DNA of 64,000 nt from CAVORB01 sp963736235. Its GTDB lineage: Bacteria > Pseudomonadota > Gammaproteobacteria > Chromatiales > Chromatiaceae. A program made the translations under genes and the position numbers. Shown one piece after another: positions 44,826-53,989 of the stretch. The stretch covers positions 372,001-436,000 of the forward strand of contig CAVTOR010000005.1 of NCBI GenBank assembly GCA_963736235.1. Reading direction: 5' to 3'. Each line of letters begins with the position of its first letter. Within the stretch, counting starts at the first letter, position 1. The notes below the pieces were generated by a model. The model was not told where the DNA came from. It ran no database searches and worked only from the letters and a program-made list of their open reading frames with translations.

Positions 44826-45722
44826 ATGGCGCATACGATGATTTCCAAGGCTGTGAAGACTGTTCTGTTCGTGGGCTGTGTTGCGGTTGCGGGCTCCGCG
44901 GCTGCGCAGGGCATGAGCGGCATGTCCGGAATGCAGGGCATGCACGGGATGGGCGGCATGTCCGGGATGGGCGGCATGGGTGGAATGAGCGGCATGTCCG
45001 GGATGGGCGGCATGGGTGGAATGAGTGGCATGTCCGGGATGGGCGGCATGGGTGGAATGAGCGGCATGTCCGGGATGGGCGGCATGGGTGGAATGAGCGG
45101 CATGTCCGGGATGGGCGGCATGGGTGGAATGAGCGGCATGTCCGGGATGGGCGGCATGGGTGGAATGAGCGGCATGTCCGGGATGGGCGGCATGGGTGGA
45201 ATGAGCGGCATGTCCGGGATGGGCGGCATGGGCGGAATGAGCGGCATGTCCGGGATGGGCGGCATGGGTGGAATGAGCGGCATGTCCGGGATGGGCGGCA
45301 TGGGTGGAATGAGCGGCATGTCCGGGATGGGCGGCATGGGTGGAATGAGCGGCATGTCCGGGATGGGCGGCATGGGTGGAATGAGCGGCATGTCCGGGAT
45401 GGGCGGCATGGGTGGAATGAGCGGCATGTCCGGGATGGGCGGCATGGGTGGAATGAGCGGCATGTCCGGGATGGGCGGCATGGGTGGAATGAGCGGTATG
45501 TCCGGGATGGGCGGCATGGGTGGAATGAGCGGCATGTCCGGGATGGGCGGCATGGGTGGAATGAGCGGCATGTCCGGGATGGGCGGCATGGGTGGAATGA
45601 GCGGCATGTCCGGGATGGGCGGCATGGGTGGAATGAGCGGTATGTCCGGGATGGGCGGCATGGGTGGAATGAGCGGCATGTCCGGGATGGGCGGCATGGG
45701 TGGAATGAGCGGCATGCGTTAA
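44826..45722 (+). CDS. Exported Met/Gly tandem-repeat protein
   Basis: A 298-residue protein. A signal peptide (about 1-27, ending AAAQ) is followed by 90 consecutive GMx triplets, where x is Ser or Gly apart from one Gln and one His near the start. The unit GMGGMGGMSGMS is repeated about 20 times, and the protein ends in GMR. Thus one residue in three of the mature chain is Met, and there is no Cys and almost no charge. Periplasmic Met-rich segments bind Cu(I)/Ag(I), so copper buffering is a reasonable guess; a structural coat or a methionine-based oxidant sink are alternatives. The start has a strong AGGAGG site. No known family is recognised. Confidence 0.85.
   Translation: MAHTMISKAVKTVLFVGCVAVAGSAAAQGMSGMSGMQGMHGMGGMSGMGGMGGMSGMSGMGGMGGMSGMSGMGGMGGMSGMSGMGGMGGMSGMSGMGGMGGMSGMSGMGGMGGMSGMSGMGGMGGMSGMSGMGGMGGMSGMSGMGGMGGMSGMSGMGGMGGMSGMSGMGGMGGMSGMSGMGGMGGMSGMSGMGGMGGMSGMSGMGGMGGMSGMSGMGGMGGMSGMSGMGGMGGMSGMSGMGGMGGMSGMSGMGGMGGMSGMSGMGGMGGMSGMSGMGGMGGMSGMSGMGGMGGMSGMR
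44967..45716 (+). repeat. Tandem array of a 36-base unit (20 full copies plus a partial one)
   Basis: The unit begins ATGGGCGGCATGGGTGGA and repeats exactly every 36 bases from 44967 to 45686, with a last partial copy to 45716. Only a few single-base, synonymous variants are visible (for example AGT for AGC near 45024, GGC for GGT near 45230, GGT for GGC near 45497 and 45641). There are no spacers, so it is not a CRISPR array. Confidence 0.95.
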
Positions 45723-45764
45723 AGCCGCCGAGAAGATTCGCCGGAACTGCTTCGGCGGAGACGT

Positions 45765-45797
45765 GAGAGGGGCGCGCTTGTCGCGCCCTTCTCTTTG
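45765..45797 (+). terminator. Terminator of the Met/Gly repeat gene
   Basis: A GAGAGGGGCGCG/CGCGCCCTTCTC stem with one mismatch and a CTTGT loop, followed by a short TTT, lies about 45 bases after the stop. Confidence 0.75.
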
Positions 45798-45907
45798 GTG
45801 CGCTCAGCCTACTTAAGCATCCGTATGGACCCGGTGATCTAGGGTCCGCCGATTGCTTGCCTACGGGGCATCAATGGGCGCGAAGTGCGCCTCTCGGCCC
45901 GGCGGCG

Positions 45908-46504
45908 TTATTGGGGCTCGTCCTCTGGAACCTCGGTGACGGACTCGAGCGGACGTCCGCAGCTGCGACAAAGGTAAATCTGCCCGTCCAGGACTCGGTT
46001 GTGACGGATGCTGGTGAGTTGGTGCGAGCGGCAGCCGCAACGGTAGCGGAACCGCCTCACCCGGCGAGCCTGCAGCCCTTCTACGTCGTAGTCGTGGCAC
46101 CGCATTGGCTCAGCGCCGAACAGGCGCATGACTGTCCGCCATTCCGGCCCGTGTGGTTTGGCGCCTGTCCCGAACAGGCGCAAGGTCACAAGATGCGCGG
46201 TTTCGTGCGGCACGGTTGCGCGGACGAAATCTTCGGGATATCTGTGCAGCAAGCCGAGGTTGTAACGAACCAGGCAGACCTTGCCGTCCCGGATGCGCAC
46301 TTGGCCGGCGGTCTTGCCTCGGAGATCGAAACGGATGTTCGGTTCAGCTATGTCGATGCCGAAATAGGTTCGCGCGAGTTGCAGAAGTCGATGGGTGCGC
46401 TCGAGGGCGCGGCGTTTCAGCGCCTCGGCTTCGTTCGTGTCGATGCCGGAATAGGATGAAACCACTTTGCTGTTCCTTTCGGGATGAATCGCGCCGGTCG
46501 CCAA
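45908..46504 (-). CDS. SprT-like zinc metalloprotease
   Basis: A 198-residue protein with the HExxH-type motif in VPHETAHLV and a C-terminal zinc-finger-like region (YRCGCRSH ... YLCRSCGRPL) typical of bacterial SprT. Family members are zinc proteases related to SPRTN, which degrades DNA-protein crosslinks; bacterial roles are little known. The protein's first 30 or so residues have no clear homologous features, so a downstream start is possible. It is transcribed away from rimP. Confidence 0.88.
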   Translation of the reverse strand: MATGAIHPERNSKVVSSYSGIDTNEAEALKRRALERTHRLLQLARTYFGIDIAEPNIRFDLRGKTAGQVRIRDGKVCLVRYNLGLLHRYPEDFVRATVPHETAHLVTLRLFGTGAKPHGPEWRTVMRLFGAEPMRCHDYDVEGLQARRVRRFRYRCGCRSHQLTSIRHNRVLDGQIYLCRSCGRPLESVTEVPEDEPQ

Positions 46505-46870
46505 GGTCTGTCAAGATGCCATTTTCTAACCGGGTGCGGGTGGCGGTGGCGCCGTGTGCAACGGGATACAGAGTGGCATATCAGGGTTGGCGCCGCAGGT
46601 CGAAACATCGGGCGGTCTGGCGCTTGAGGTCAAGAGCGAGGGCGGGTGATGGCGTTCGAGAGCGGTCGGTTGTGAGGTAACCAATGGCCTCCCGTCCTTG
46701 CTTGAAGGAGATACGCCAGTTACACTTATAAGGATCAGGAGACTGTGGGTTAAGTACATGGATCTTAATCGCCACTAAGACCCCGGGTTCGGGGTTTTTT
46801 TTGGTTTCGCGTCGCCAGATTGCGCGCTGGCGCCGGGACCTGTCGACAGTGGGCCTTGTGCCCATTTTTT
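46505..46870. other. Leader region upstream of rimP
   Basis: No protein gene recognised. In E. coli a tRNA-fMet gene (metY) precedes rimP, but I find no tRNA fold here. The region contains a strong terminator 69 bases before rimP, so a short leader or small RNA ends inside it. Confidence 0.45.
46780..46802 (+). terminator. Terminator or attenuator in the rimP leader
   Basis: An ACCCCG/CGGGGT stem with a GGTT loop is followed by eight T. It sits between the SprT promoter region and rimP on the rimP strand. Either it ends an undetected small transcript or it attenuates the rimP-nusA-infB operon. Confidence 0.7.
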
Positions 46871-47345
46871 TTGAGTAACAGCAAATGCAGCGCGGCAGAA
46901 GGAAAACTGACAGACCTCGCGAGGTCCGTGGTCGAGCCCATGGGCTACGAGCTCGTGGGCGTGGAGTATTTGCAGCGCGGCAAGGCTGGGGCGATGCTGA
47001 GGATCTATATTGATCGCGAACAGGGGATCACCCTGGACGATTGCAGCGCGGTCAGCCATCAGTTGAGCGGCGTGCTCGATGTGGAGGATCCGATTTCCGG
47101 GCACTATGATCTGGAGGTCTCGTCGCCGGGTCTCGACCGGCCGCTGTTCACCGCCGCGCATTACGAGCGGTTCCGTGGGCTGCAAGGCGCGCCTCAAGCT
47201 GGCCGAGAAGCTCGAGGGCAGACGCAACTTCGAAGGGCGGATCGCGGGCGCCAGCGGCAGCCAAGTGTTCTTGGAGATCGACGGCGAGACGCGTGCGTTT
47301 GCCCTTGGTGCTGATTGAGTCCGCACGGTTGGTACCTGAATTCTG
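46871..47345 (+). CDS. rimP: Ribosome maturation factor RimP (frame breaks)
   Basis: A 30S assembly factor of about 155 residues. The N-terminal domain (LARSVVEPMGYELVGVEYLQRG, in part; YIDREQGITLDDC; VSSPGLDRPLF) is clear. The frame shifts near 47174 (extra C in TTCCGTGGG), after which KARLKLAEKLEGRRNFEGRI continues in a second frame, and again near 47301, which restores the proper end IESARLVPEF with stop at 47343-47345. The start is uncertain: TTG at 46871 is in frame, while an ATG at 46885 needs one more correction. The gene is first in the rimP-nusA-infB operon. Confidence 0.85.
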
Positions 47346-47360
47346 ATTCGGGAAAGTGGA

Positions 47361-48863
47361 ATGAGCAAAGAAATCCTGTTGGTGGTCGAGGCCGTATCGA
47401 ACGAGAAGGATGTTCCCGAAGAGGTCATCTTCGAGGCCATGGAGGCGGCGCTTGCGTCGGCTACCCGAAAAAAGCACGGCGGCGACATTGACGCCAGGGT
47501 GTCTATCGACCGCAAGACGGGCGACTACAGCACCTTTCGCCGCTGGGAGGTGGTCGAAGATCCGGGTGAAGAGGGTCTGGAGCACCCGGAGAGCCAGGTC
47601 ACTCTGGAAGATGCCAAGGCGCGCGATCCATCACTGGAAATCGGCGACTTTGTCGAGGAGCCGATCGAGTCTGAGCTATTCGGACGCATCGCGGCGCAGA
47701 CCGCCAAGCAGGTCATCGTTCAGAAGGTGCGCGAGGCTGAGCGCGCCAAGGTGGTCGAGGCTTACATAGATCGCATCGGCGATCTGGTCACCGGCGTGGT
47801 GAAGAAGGCCGAGCGCGGCACCATCGTTCTCGATTTGGGCGGCAACGCGGAGGCCCTGATTCCGCGCGATCACGTGATACCGCGCGAATCCGTGCGGCCC
47901 GGCGACCGGCTCCGCGGCTACCTGTTCGAGGTTCGGTCCGAGCCCAAGGGTCCGCAGCTGTTCGTCAGTCGAACCGCGCCGGAGCTGCTGATCGAGCTGT
48001 TCAAGCTGGAGGTGCCCGAGGTCGGCGAGGGGATGATCCAGATCCTCGCCGCCGCGCGCGACCCCGGTTCCCGCGCCAAGATCGCGGTGCGCACCAGGGA
48101 TCCGCGAATCGACCCGGTCGGGGCTTGCGTCGGCATGCGCGGATCCCGCGTGCAGGCGGTATCCAACGAGCTCAACGGCGAGCGTGTCGACATCATTCTG
48201 TGGGACGAGAACCCGGCCCAGTTCGTCATCAACGCCATGTCGCCGGCGGATGTGGTCTCCATCGTCATCGACGAGGACGCCCGCAGCATGGACGTGGCGG
48301 TCAAGGAGGAGAATCTCTCCCAGGCCATCGGACGCGGCGGACAGAACGTCCGTCTCGCGAGCCAGCTCACGGGATGGGAGCTGAACGTCATGAACGAGGA
48401 GGATGCCGCGGCCAAGAGCGAGCAGGAGGCCCATCGTCTGGTCGCCTCTTTCATGGAGCAGCTCAACGTCGGAGAGGACGTGGCCGCGGTGCTGGTGGAG
48501 GAGGGTTTCTCCAGCGTCGACGAGGTTGCCTACGTGCCGCTCGCGGAAATGCTGGCAATTCGTGAATTCGACGAAGAAATCGTCAACGCGCTGCGCGAGC
48601 GTGCCAAGGACGTTCTGCTCACGCGCGCGATCGCGAGCGAAGAGAGCCTCGATCAAGAGCCGGCAGAGGACTTGCTTTCTATGGAAGGCATGGACGAGGC
48701 GCTGGCCTTCACATTGGCCCGTAGCGGTGTCGTCACCATGGATGACCTGGCCGAGCAGTCGGTGGACGAGCTGACGGAGATGACGGATCTGGACGCGGAG
48801 AAGGCCGCCAGTCTGATTATGAAGGCGCGCGAACCCTGGTTCGCCGATGCGGAGACCGAATAG
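47361..48863 (+). CDS. nusA: Transcription termination/antitermination factor NusA
   Basis: A 500-residue NusA. It has an N-terminal RNA-polymerase-binding domain (about 1-125), an S1 domain (about 135-200, with GDLVTGVVKKAERGTIVLDLGG in part), two KH domains (about 225-345, with GACVGMRGSRVQAV and QAIGRGGQNVRLAS) and two C-terminal acidic helix-hairpin-helix repeats (about 365-495). Length and order match gammaproteobacterial NusA. It starts 15 bases after rimP and ends 17 bases before infB. Confidence 0.97.
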   Translation: MSKEILLVVEAVSNEKDVPEEVIFEAMEAALASATRKKHGGDIDARVSIDRKTGDYSTFRRWEVVEDPGEEGLEHPESQVTLEDAKARDPSLEIGDFVEEPIESELFGRIAAQTAKQVIVQKVREAERAKVVEAYIDRIGDLVTGVVKKAERGTIVLDLGGNAEALIPRDHVIPRESVRPGDRLRGYLFEVRSEPKGPQLFVSRTAPELLIELFKLEVPEVGEGMIQILAAARDPGSRAKIAVRTRDPRIDPVGACVGMRGSRVQAVSNELNGERVDIILWDENPAQFVINAMSPADVVSIVIDEDARSMDVAVKEENLSQAIGRGGQNVRLASQLTGWELNVMNEEDAAAKSEQEAHRLVASFMEQLNVGEDVAAVLVEEGFSSVDEVAYVPLAEMLAIREFDEEIVNALRERAKDVLLTRAIASEESLDQEPAEDLLSMEGMDEALAFTLARSGVVTMDDLAEQSVDELTEMTDLDAEKAASLIMKAREPWFADAETE

Positions 48864-48880
48864 GCGTGGAGGCCACGGCG

Positions 48881-51598
48881 ATGAGTGAAGTCACAGTCAA
48901 ACAGCTCGCCAGCACGGTGGGAATTCCGGTTGAGCGCCTCCTGGCACAGTTGCATGAGGCGGGGATCGAAGCAGCCGATGGCGACGCTAAGCTCAGCGAG
49001 CAGGAGAAGCTCCAGCTGCTGGGCTATCTGCGCCGCAGCCACGGGAAGAAAGAGCCGGAGGCCGCCGCAACCGCGCCGAGCCGGGTTACCCTGAAGCGCA
49101 AGTCGGTGAGCGAGCTGCGCCAGCCCGTCGCCAGCCCGCGAACCAGCGGCGGCGTACGGGCCGCCGCGGCTCCCCGCTCCAAGACGGTCAGCGTCGAGGT
49201 GAGGCGAAAGCGCACCTACGTCAAGCGCGGTGCCGGTGCTGGGGAACCCACTCACGAAGCGGCGGGTGAAGATGTTTCCGCAGTTGCAGCGGAAAGCGCC
49301 GCGCAGATCCCGGCTATTGGCGAGGCGCGTCATGGTCGCACGCCGCTGGACGACGCGCGCCGCCGCGGGGAGCTCGAAGCGCGTCGTGCCGAGGAAGACG
49401 CCCGGCGTTTGGCGGAGCGGGAAGAGCAGGAACGTGTGGCGAGGGAAGAGGAAGCCCGTCAACGGGCCGAGGAGGAGTCCCGGCGCAAGGCCAAGGAGGA
49501 GGCGCGGCTGGAGGCTGAGGAAATGGCCCGGCTGAAGGGCGAGGAAGCGGTTGTGGTCGCGGACGAGGCTCCAGAGGGCGAGTCGGTTCTCGAAAAGAAG
49601 GCGAAGGCGCGCAAAGCGGCCAAACGCAGCGAGGAAACGGAGAAGGAGAAGTCGATCCGAAAGGCTGCGCGCAAGGACTCCTTGCGGGCGAGGGAGCTCA
49701 CGCCGGAGGTCGAGTACGAGGAAGAGACGGAGACCGAGCCGCCAGTGGAGCGACGCCTGCGGCGCAAGAAAAAGGCTGCCAAGCCCCAGCTGCAGGATAA
49801 GCACGGATTCCAGCGGCCGACCGCACCCGTCGTGCGCGAGGTGGAAATTCCGGAATCGATCTCGGTCTCCGAACTGGCGAACCGCATGTCCGTCAAGGCC
49901 GGGGATGTGATCAAGGCGCTCTTCAAGCAGGGGATGCCTGTCACCATCAATCAGGTCCTGGACCGGGATACCGCCATGATCGTGGTTGAAGAAATGGGCC
50001 ACAAGGCCGTAATGGCCAAGGCCCAAGACGCGGAGAACGTGCTTATGGAGGAAGTTGACGCGCAGTCGGAAAGCCTGGCGCAGAACCCGCGTCCGCCGGT
50101 TGTCACCATCATGGGACACGTGGACCACGGCAAGACGTCGCTTCTGGATCATATTCGACGCACCCGCGTCGCGGCGGGCGAGGCGGGCGGCATCACCCAG
50201 CATATCGGCGCCTATCACGTGCGCACCGAGCGCGGGATGATCTCGTTCCTGGATACCCCGGGCCACGCCGCCTTCTCGGCGATGCGCGCGCGCGGTGCGC
50301 GAGGTCACGGATATTGTCATCCTCGTGGTCGCGGCCGATGACGGCGTCATGCCCCAGACCGTCGAGGCTATACAGCATGCCCGTGCCTCGGGGGTGCCCG
50401 TCGTGGTGGCGGTCAACAAGATGGACAAGCCGGACGCCAACCCGGACCGGGTGATGCAGGAGCTGACGCAGCACGAAGTTGGTGCCGGAAGAGTGGGGCG
50501 GCGACACCATGGTGGTCAAGGTCTCCGCGAAGACGGGCGAGGGCATCGACGACTTGCTCGACGCCGTGCTGTTGCAGGCGGAGGTGCTGGAGCTCAAGGC
50601 AGCCGAAGAGGGTCCGGCGCGCGGCACCATCGTCGAGTCCAGTCTTGATAAGGGCCGGGGCCCGGTGGCGACGGTGCTCGTTCAGTCAGGAACCCTGCGT
50701 CGCGGCGACATGATCGTCAGCGGCACCGAGTATCGGACGGGTGCGAGCCATGTTCGACGAAAGCGGCCGTAGCGTGAACGAGGCAGGGCCGTCCATCCCG
50801 GTGCAGGTGCTGGGTCTGTCGAGCACGCCGAACGCCGGAGACGACGTGCTGGCGGTGAGCGACGAGCGGCGCGCGCGCGAGGTGGCAGAACTGCGCGGTG
50901 TCCGCGAGCGCCAGTCCAAACTCGATGAGCAGCGCGGCGGACAAGCCTCGATCAGCTGTTCTCGCAGCTCAAGGAGGGCGAGGCGAAGACCGTCAACCTC
51001 ATCATCAAGGCGGACGTGCAGGGCAGCCTCGAGGCCCTCAAGGACAGCCTGCTCAAGCTTTCCACCGACGAGGTCAAGGTGATCATCGTCGCGGGCGGGG
51101 TCGGCGGGATCACCGAATCCGACGCCAACCTGGCGGTGACCTCCGATGCCATTCTGCTCGGCTTCAATGTCCGCGCCGACGCCTCGGCTCGACGCATAGT
51201 CGAGGAAAAGGGCCTGGATCTGCGCTACTACAGCGTCATCTACGAGCTCATCGATGACGTGAAGAAGGCCCTGTCCGGCCTGCTGAGCCCGGAGGTGATC
51301 GAAGAGATCATCGGTTTGGCGGAGGTGCGCGACGTCTTCCGGTCGTCCAAGTTCGGCGCGGTCGCCGGTTGTATGGTGGTCGAGGGGGTTATCAAGCGTA
51401 ACAATCCGATCCGCGTGCTGCGTCAGAATGTGGTGGTCTACGAGGGAGCGCTGGAGTCGCTTCGCCGTTTCAAGGATGACGTGAGCGAGGTCAAGGCGGG
51501 CATGGAGTGCGGCATCGGCGTGAAGAACTACAACGACGTCCAAGTCGGGCGATCATATCGAGGTGTTCGAGCGCATCGTGCGCAAGCGTGAGCTCTAA
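48881..51598 (+). CDS. infB: Translation initiation factor IF-2 (several frame breaks)
   Basis: An essential GTPase that places fMet-tRNA on the ribosome. The N-terminal region has IF2_N modules and a long charged, Ala/Glu/Arg-rich linker; the G domain starts with VTIMGHVDHGKTS and DTPGHAAFSAM, and NKMDKPDA follows. The ATG at 48881, behind GTGGAGG, is preferred over a GTG at 48866. Frame breaks lie near 50295, 50478, 50745, 50935-50965 and 51547. Most are single extra bases, and correction gives a continuous IF-2 of about 900 residues ending in RKREL. Since IF-2 is indispensable, these breaks must be sequence errors rather than mutations. Confidence 0.95.
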
Positions 51599-51785
51599 GG
51601 CCGAGGCACTCATCGCTGCGCCGGGCTTGTTGCGGCGGGCAAGCGCACTGGCATCGGGGCCTTGGGTGCATTGCCGAAAGCTTCGGGATGATGTACCGGT
51701 TTCCCGCGATTCATTCCGAGCGCGAGGGCCCGCATCCGAGCCGATCATGGCCTTGTGCCGCCCACCTCCCGCGAGCATCGGATAG

Positions 51786-52184
51786 ATGAAGGAATTCGAA
51801 AGGACGGAACGTATCGGTGCCGAGCTCCGGCGCGCGCTCGCGGAGGTTCTGCGTGACGAGGTCAGGGATCCCCGGCTGAGGCACATTACGCTGCAGGAGG
51901 TGCGCGTCAGCCGCGACCTAGCGCACGCAAAGGTCTTCTTCACTTGTTTCTCGAAGGACAATGAGGTGAAGGACCAGGTGCAGTTGCTCAACGGGCGCCT
52001 GGCCGGATTCCTGCGGCACGAGCTCGGTCGTCGCACGCGTCTGCGCACCGTCCCCCTCCTCGTGTTCGTCCACGACGAGTCCATCTCCCGTGGCGAGTAC
52101 CTGTCCCATCTGATCGAGACGGCAGTCGCGTCGGAGCGGGATGAATCGGACGATGACGGACAGCGAGAGCCAGAAATTAACTGA
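51786..52184 (+). CDS. rbfA: 30S ribosome-binding factor A
   Basis: A 132-residue KH-type cold-shock ribosome assembly factor. The family core (FERTERIGAELRRALAEVL, DPRLRHITLQEVRVSRDLAHAKVFF in part, LRTVPLLVFVHDESI) is visible. It lies between infB and truB as expected, after a 187-base gap without features. The C-terminal tail is acidic. Confidence 0.95.
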   Translation: MKEFERTERIGAELRRALAEVLRDEVRDPRLRHITLQEVRVSRDLAHAKVFFTCFSKDNEVKDQVQLLNGRLAGFLRHELGRRTRLRTVPLLVFVHDESISRGEYLSHLIETAVASERDESDDDGQREPEIN

Positions 52185-52346
52185 GCTCGAGACCTGCGTG
52201 GCAGCCGTCGAGAGCATAGCAACCCTTGGACCCTGCGGCTGAACGTCGAGCTGGATGCCGTCAAGAAGCGGCCTTTGCGTAGACGCGGAGCCCGTTTGCG
52301 TTTTCCCTATCAGTCAGGCTTGTGAGCGAGGGAGGAGGACATCGTC

Positions 52347-53267
52347 ATGGGGCGTCGGCGTGCGCACGGGCGCAACATCAGCGGCATTCTCTTGCTGGAC
52401 AAGCCCCAGGGCTTGACCTCCAACGAGGCATTGCAGCGGGTCAAGCGGCTTTATCAGGCGGCCAAGGCCGGTCACACGGGTAGCCTGGATCCGCTCGCCA
52501 CCGGGCTGCTCCCGATTTGTCTGGGGGGTGCGACCAAGTTTTCCACCTTCCTGTTGGACGCGGATAAGCGTTATCGCGTCCGCGTGCACCTGGGGGTTAC
52601 GACGACAACCGCCGATGCCGAGGGGGAGGTGGTGAGCACTGCGCCCGTGGATGGTATCGGCGAGGCTCATCTGCGCGCGGCGCTCGATCGTTTTCTTGGC
52701 GCTATCGAGCAGCTCCCGCCCATGTACTCGGCCGTAAAGCACCAGGGCCAGCGGCTCTACAAGCTGGCTCGCCAGGGTATCGAGGTGGAGCGCACGCCAC
52801 GCGTGGTTAATGTCTTTGGGCTTGATCTGCTCACGGTCGAGATGCCGGATTTCGAGCTGGACGTGCACTGCTCCAAGGGTACGTACGTGCGCACCTTGGC
52901 CGAGGACATCGGAAACGCCCTTGGTTGCGGCGGCCACGTCACCGCCTTGCGCCGCACCGGGGTGGGGCCCTACGTGGAGTCGGAGACACGCTTCGTGACC
53001 CTGGAAGAGCTGGAGCAGCTCGCCGATGCGGAGGCAGGCCTGGCTGCGGCCGATGAGCTGCTGTTGCCGCTCGAGAGCGCGCTCGGTCATTGCCCGCCGG
53101 TGAGATTGTCGGAGGATGCCGCCTTCTACCTGCGTCAGGGACAGGCGGTTCTGGTCCCTCAGGCGCCCACCGAGGGCTTGGTGCGGCTGTACGACCCATC
53201 ACGGAAGTTCATCGGCGTGGGTTACATCCTTGAGGACGGAAAGGTGCAGCCGAAAAGGCTCCTGTGA
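52347..53267 (+). CDS. truB: tRNA pseudouridine(55) synthase TruB
   Basis: A 306-residue enzyme making pseudouridine 55 in tRNA. The catalytic Asp is in GHTGSLDPLATG; GILLLDKPQGLTSN, SAVKHQGQRLYKLAR and CSKGTYVRTLAEDIG are family motifs. A PUA-like C-terminal domain is present (from about 250). Position before rpsO is conserved. Confidence 0.96.
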   Translation: MGRRRAHGRNISGILLLDKPQGLTSNEALQRVKRLYQAAKAGHTGSLDPLATGLLPICLGGATKFSTFLLDADKRYRVRVHLGVTTTTADAEGEVVSTAPVDGIGEAHLRAALDRFLGAIEQLPPMYSAVKHQGQRLYKLARQGIEVERTPRVVNVFGLDLLTVEMPDFELDVHCSKGTYVRTLAEDIGNALGCGGHVTALRRTGVGPYVESETRFVTLEELEQLADAEAGLAAADELLLPLESALGHCPPVRLSEDAAFYLRQGQAVLVPQAPTEGLVRLYDPSRKFIGVGYILEDGKVQPKRLL

Positions 53268-53529
53268 GGGCGTTTTCTACGGATTCCTTCGTTTTCGGCC
53301 GCGAACCGTCGGAGAAAAGCGCTTGTGGCGTCGGGAAGCACGGGGCATCCGGCCACATCGAGGCCCCTGTAACGCCTCAGGCGTTTCCATCGGACTGGCA
53401 AACACTTACAATCTCGCACTTGTTTCTGGTTGGCCCGACCCCCTGAGCTCATTGTTGGGGTGGTCAGCACCGCGGACGCGGTGAAAGGGCCTCTTTCATC
53501 AATCTCCCAACCCACAAGGAGACGGGAAA

Positions 53530-53799
53530 ATGACAATGAGCGCAGCAGAAAAGCAGACGATCATCGACGACTACAAGCGCGGGTCCGGCGACACCGGCTC
53601 GCCCGAGGTTCAGGTCGCACTCCTGACGGCCCGCATCCAGCAGCTCACCGGGCATTTCGCCGAGCACAAGCACGATCACCATTCCCGTCGGGGTCTGGTG
53701 CGGATGGTCAACTCGCGGCGCAAGCTGCTCGACTACCTCAAGCGCAAGGACCTCGATCGCTACCGTACCCTGATTTCCCGTCTCGGCCTGCGCCGGTAA
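53530..53799 (+). CDS. rpsO: 30S ribosomal protein S15
   Basis: An 89-residue S15 with RGSGDTGSPEVQVALLTARI and HHSRRGLVRMVNSRRKLLDYL. Length is exact for the family. A 262-base leader separates it from truB; in E. coli S15 represses its own translation through the mRNA leader, and a similar control is possible here but I did not identify a specific fold. Confidence 0.98.
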   Translation: MTMSAAEKQTIIDDYKRGSGDTGSPEVQVALLTARIQQLTGHFAEHKHDHHSRRGLVRMVNSRRKLLDYLKRKDLDRYRTLISRLGLRR

Positions 53800-53810
53800 C
53801 AGGCGGCGGC

Positions 53811-53835
53811 GAGAAGGCCCTGGGCGGGCCTTCTC
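53811..53835 (+). terminator. Hairpin after rpsO
   Basis: A perfect ten-pair stem GAGAAGGCCC/GGGCCTTCTC is followed by a C/T-rich rather than a T-rich tail, so termination or RNase processing between rpsO and pnp are both possible. In E. coli this gap carries both. Confidence 0.65.
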
Positions 53836-53989
53836 CCTTCAGGAACCGTGACGGACAATTTCACCCCCCTGTTCACAGCCCCGCGACGATTCGATCGATC
53901 AACATTGGCCGAAATCATGCGTTGTCGGGCCCAGGCCGCCGAATAACGGAGCGTTTCAGCGGCCTCCCATAGCTCTGAGGAACAATTCA

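Noticed and set aside
44967..45716. CRISPR array, because of the 36-base repeat
   Set aside because: The units are directly adjacent with no spacers, and they code for protein in frame.
44774..45766. A 330-codon plus-strand frame and a 300-codon minus-strand frame over the Met/Gly array
   Set aside because: Both are by-products of a repeat unit without stops. Neither has a signal peptide, and the Met/Gly frame alone has both a signal peptide and a strong ribosome site.
46505..46870. A tRNA-fMet gene before rimP, as in E. coli
   Set aside because: No cloverleaf, T-loop or CCA end could be found on either strand.
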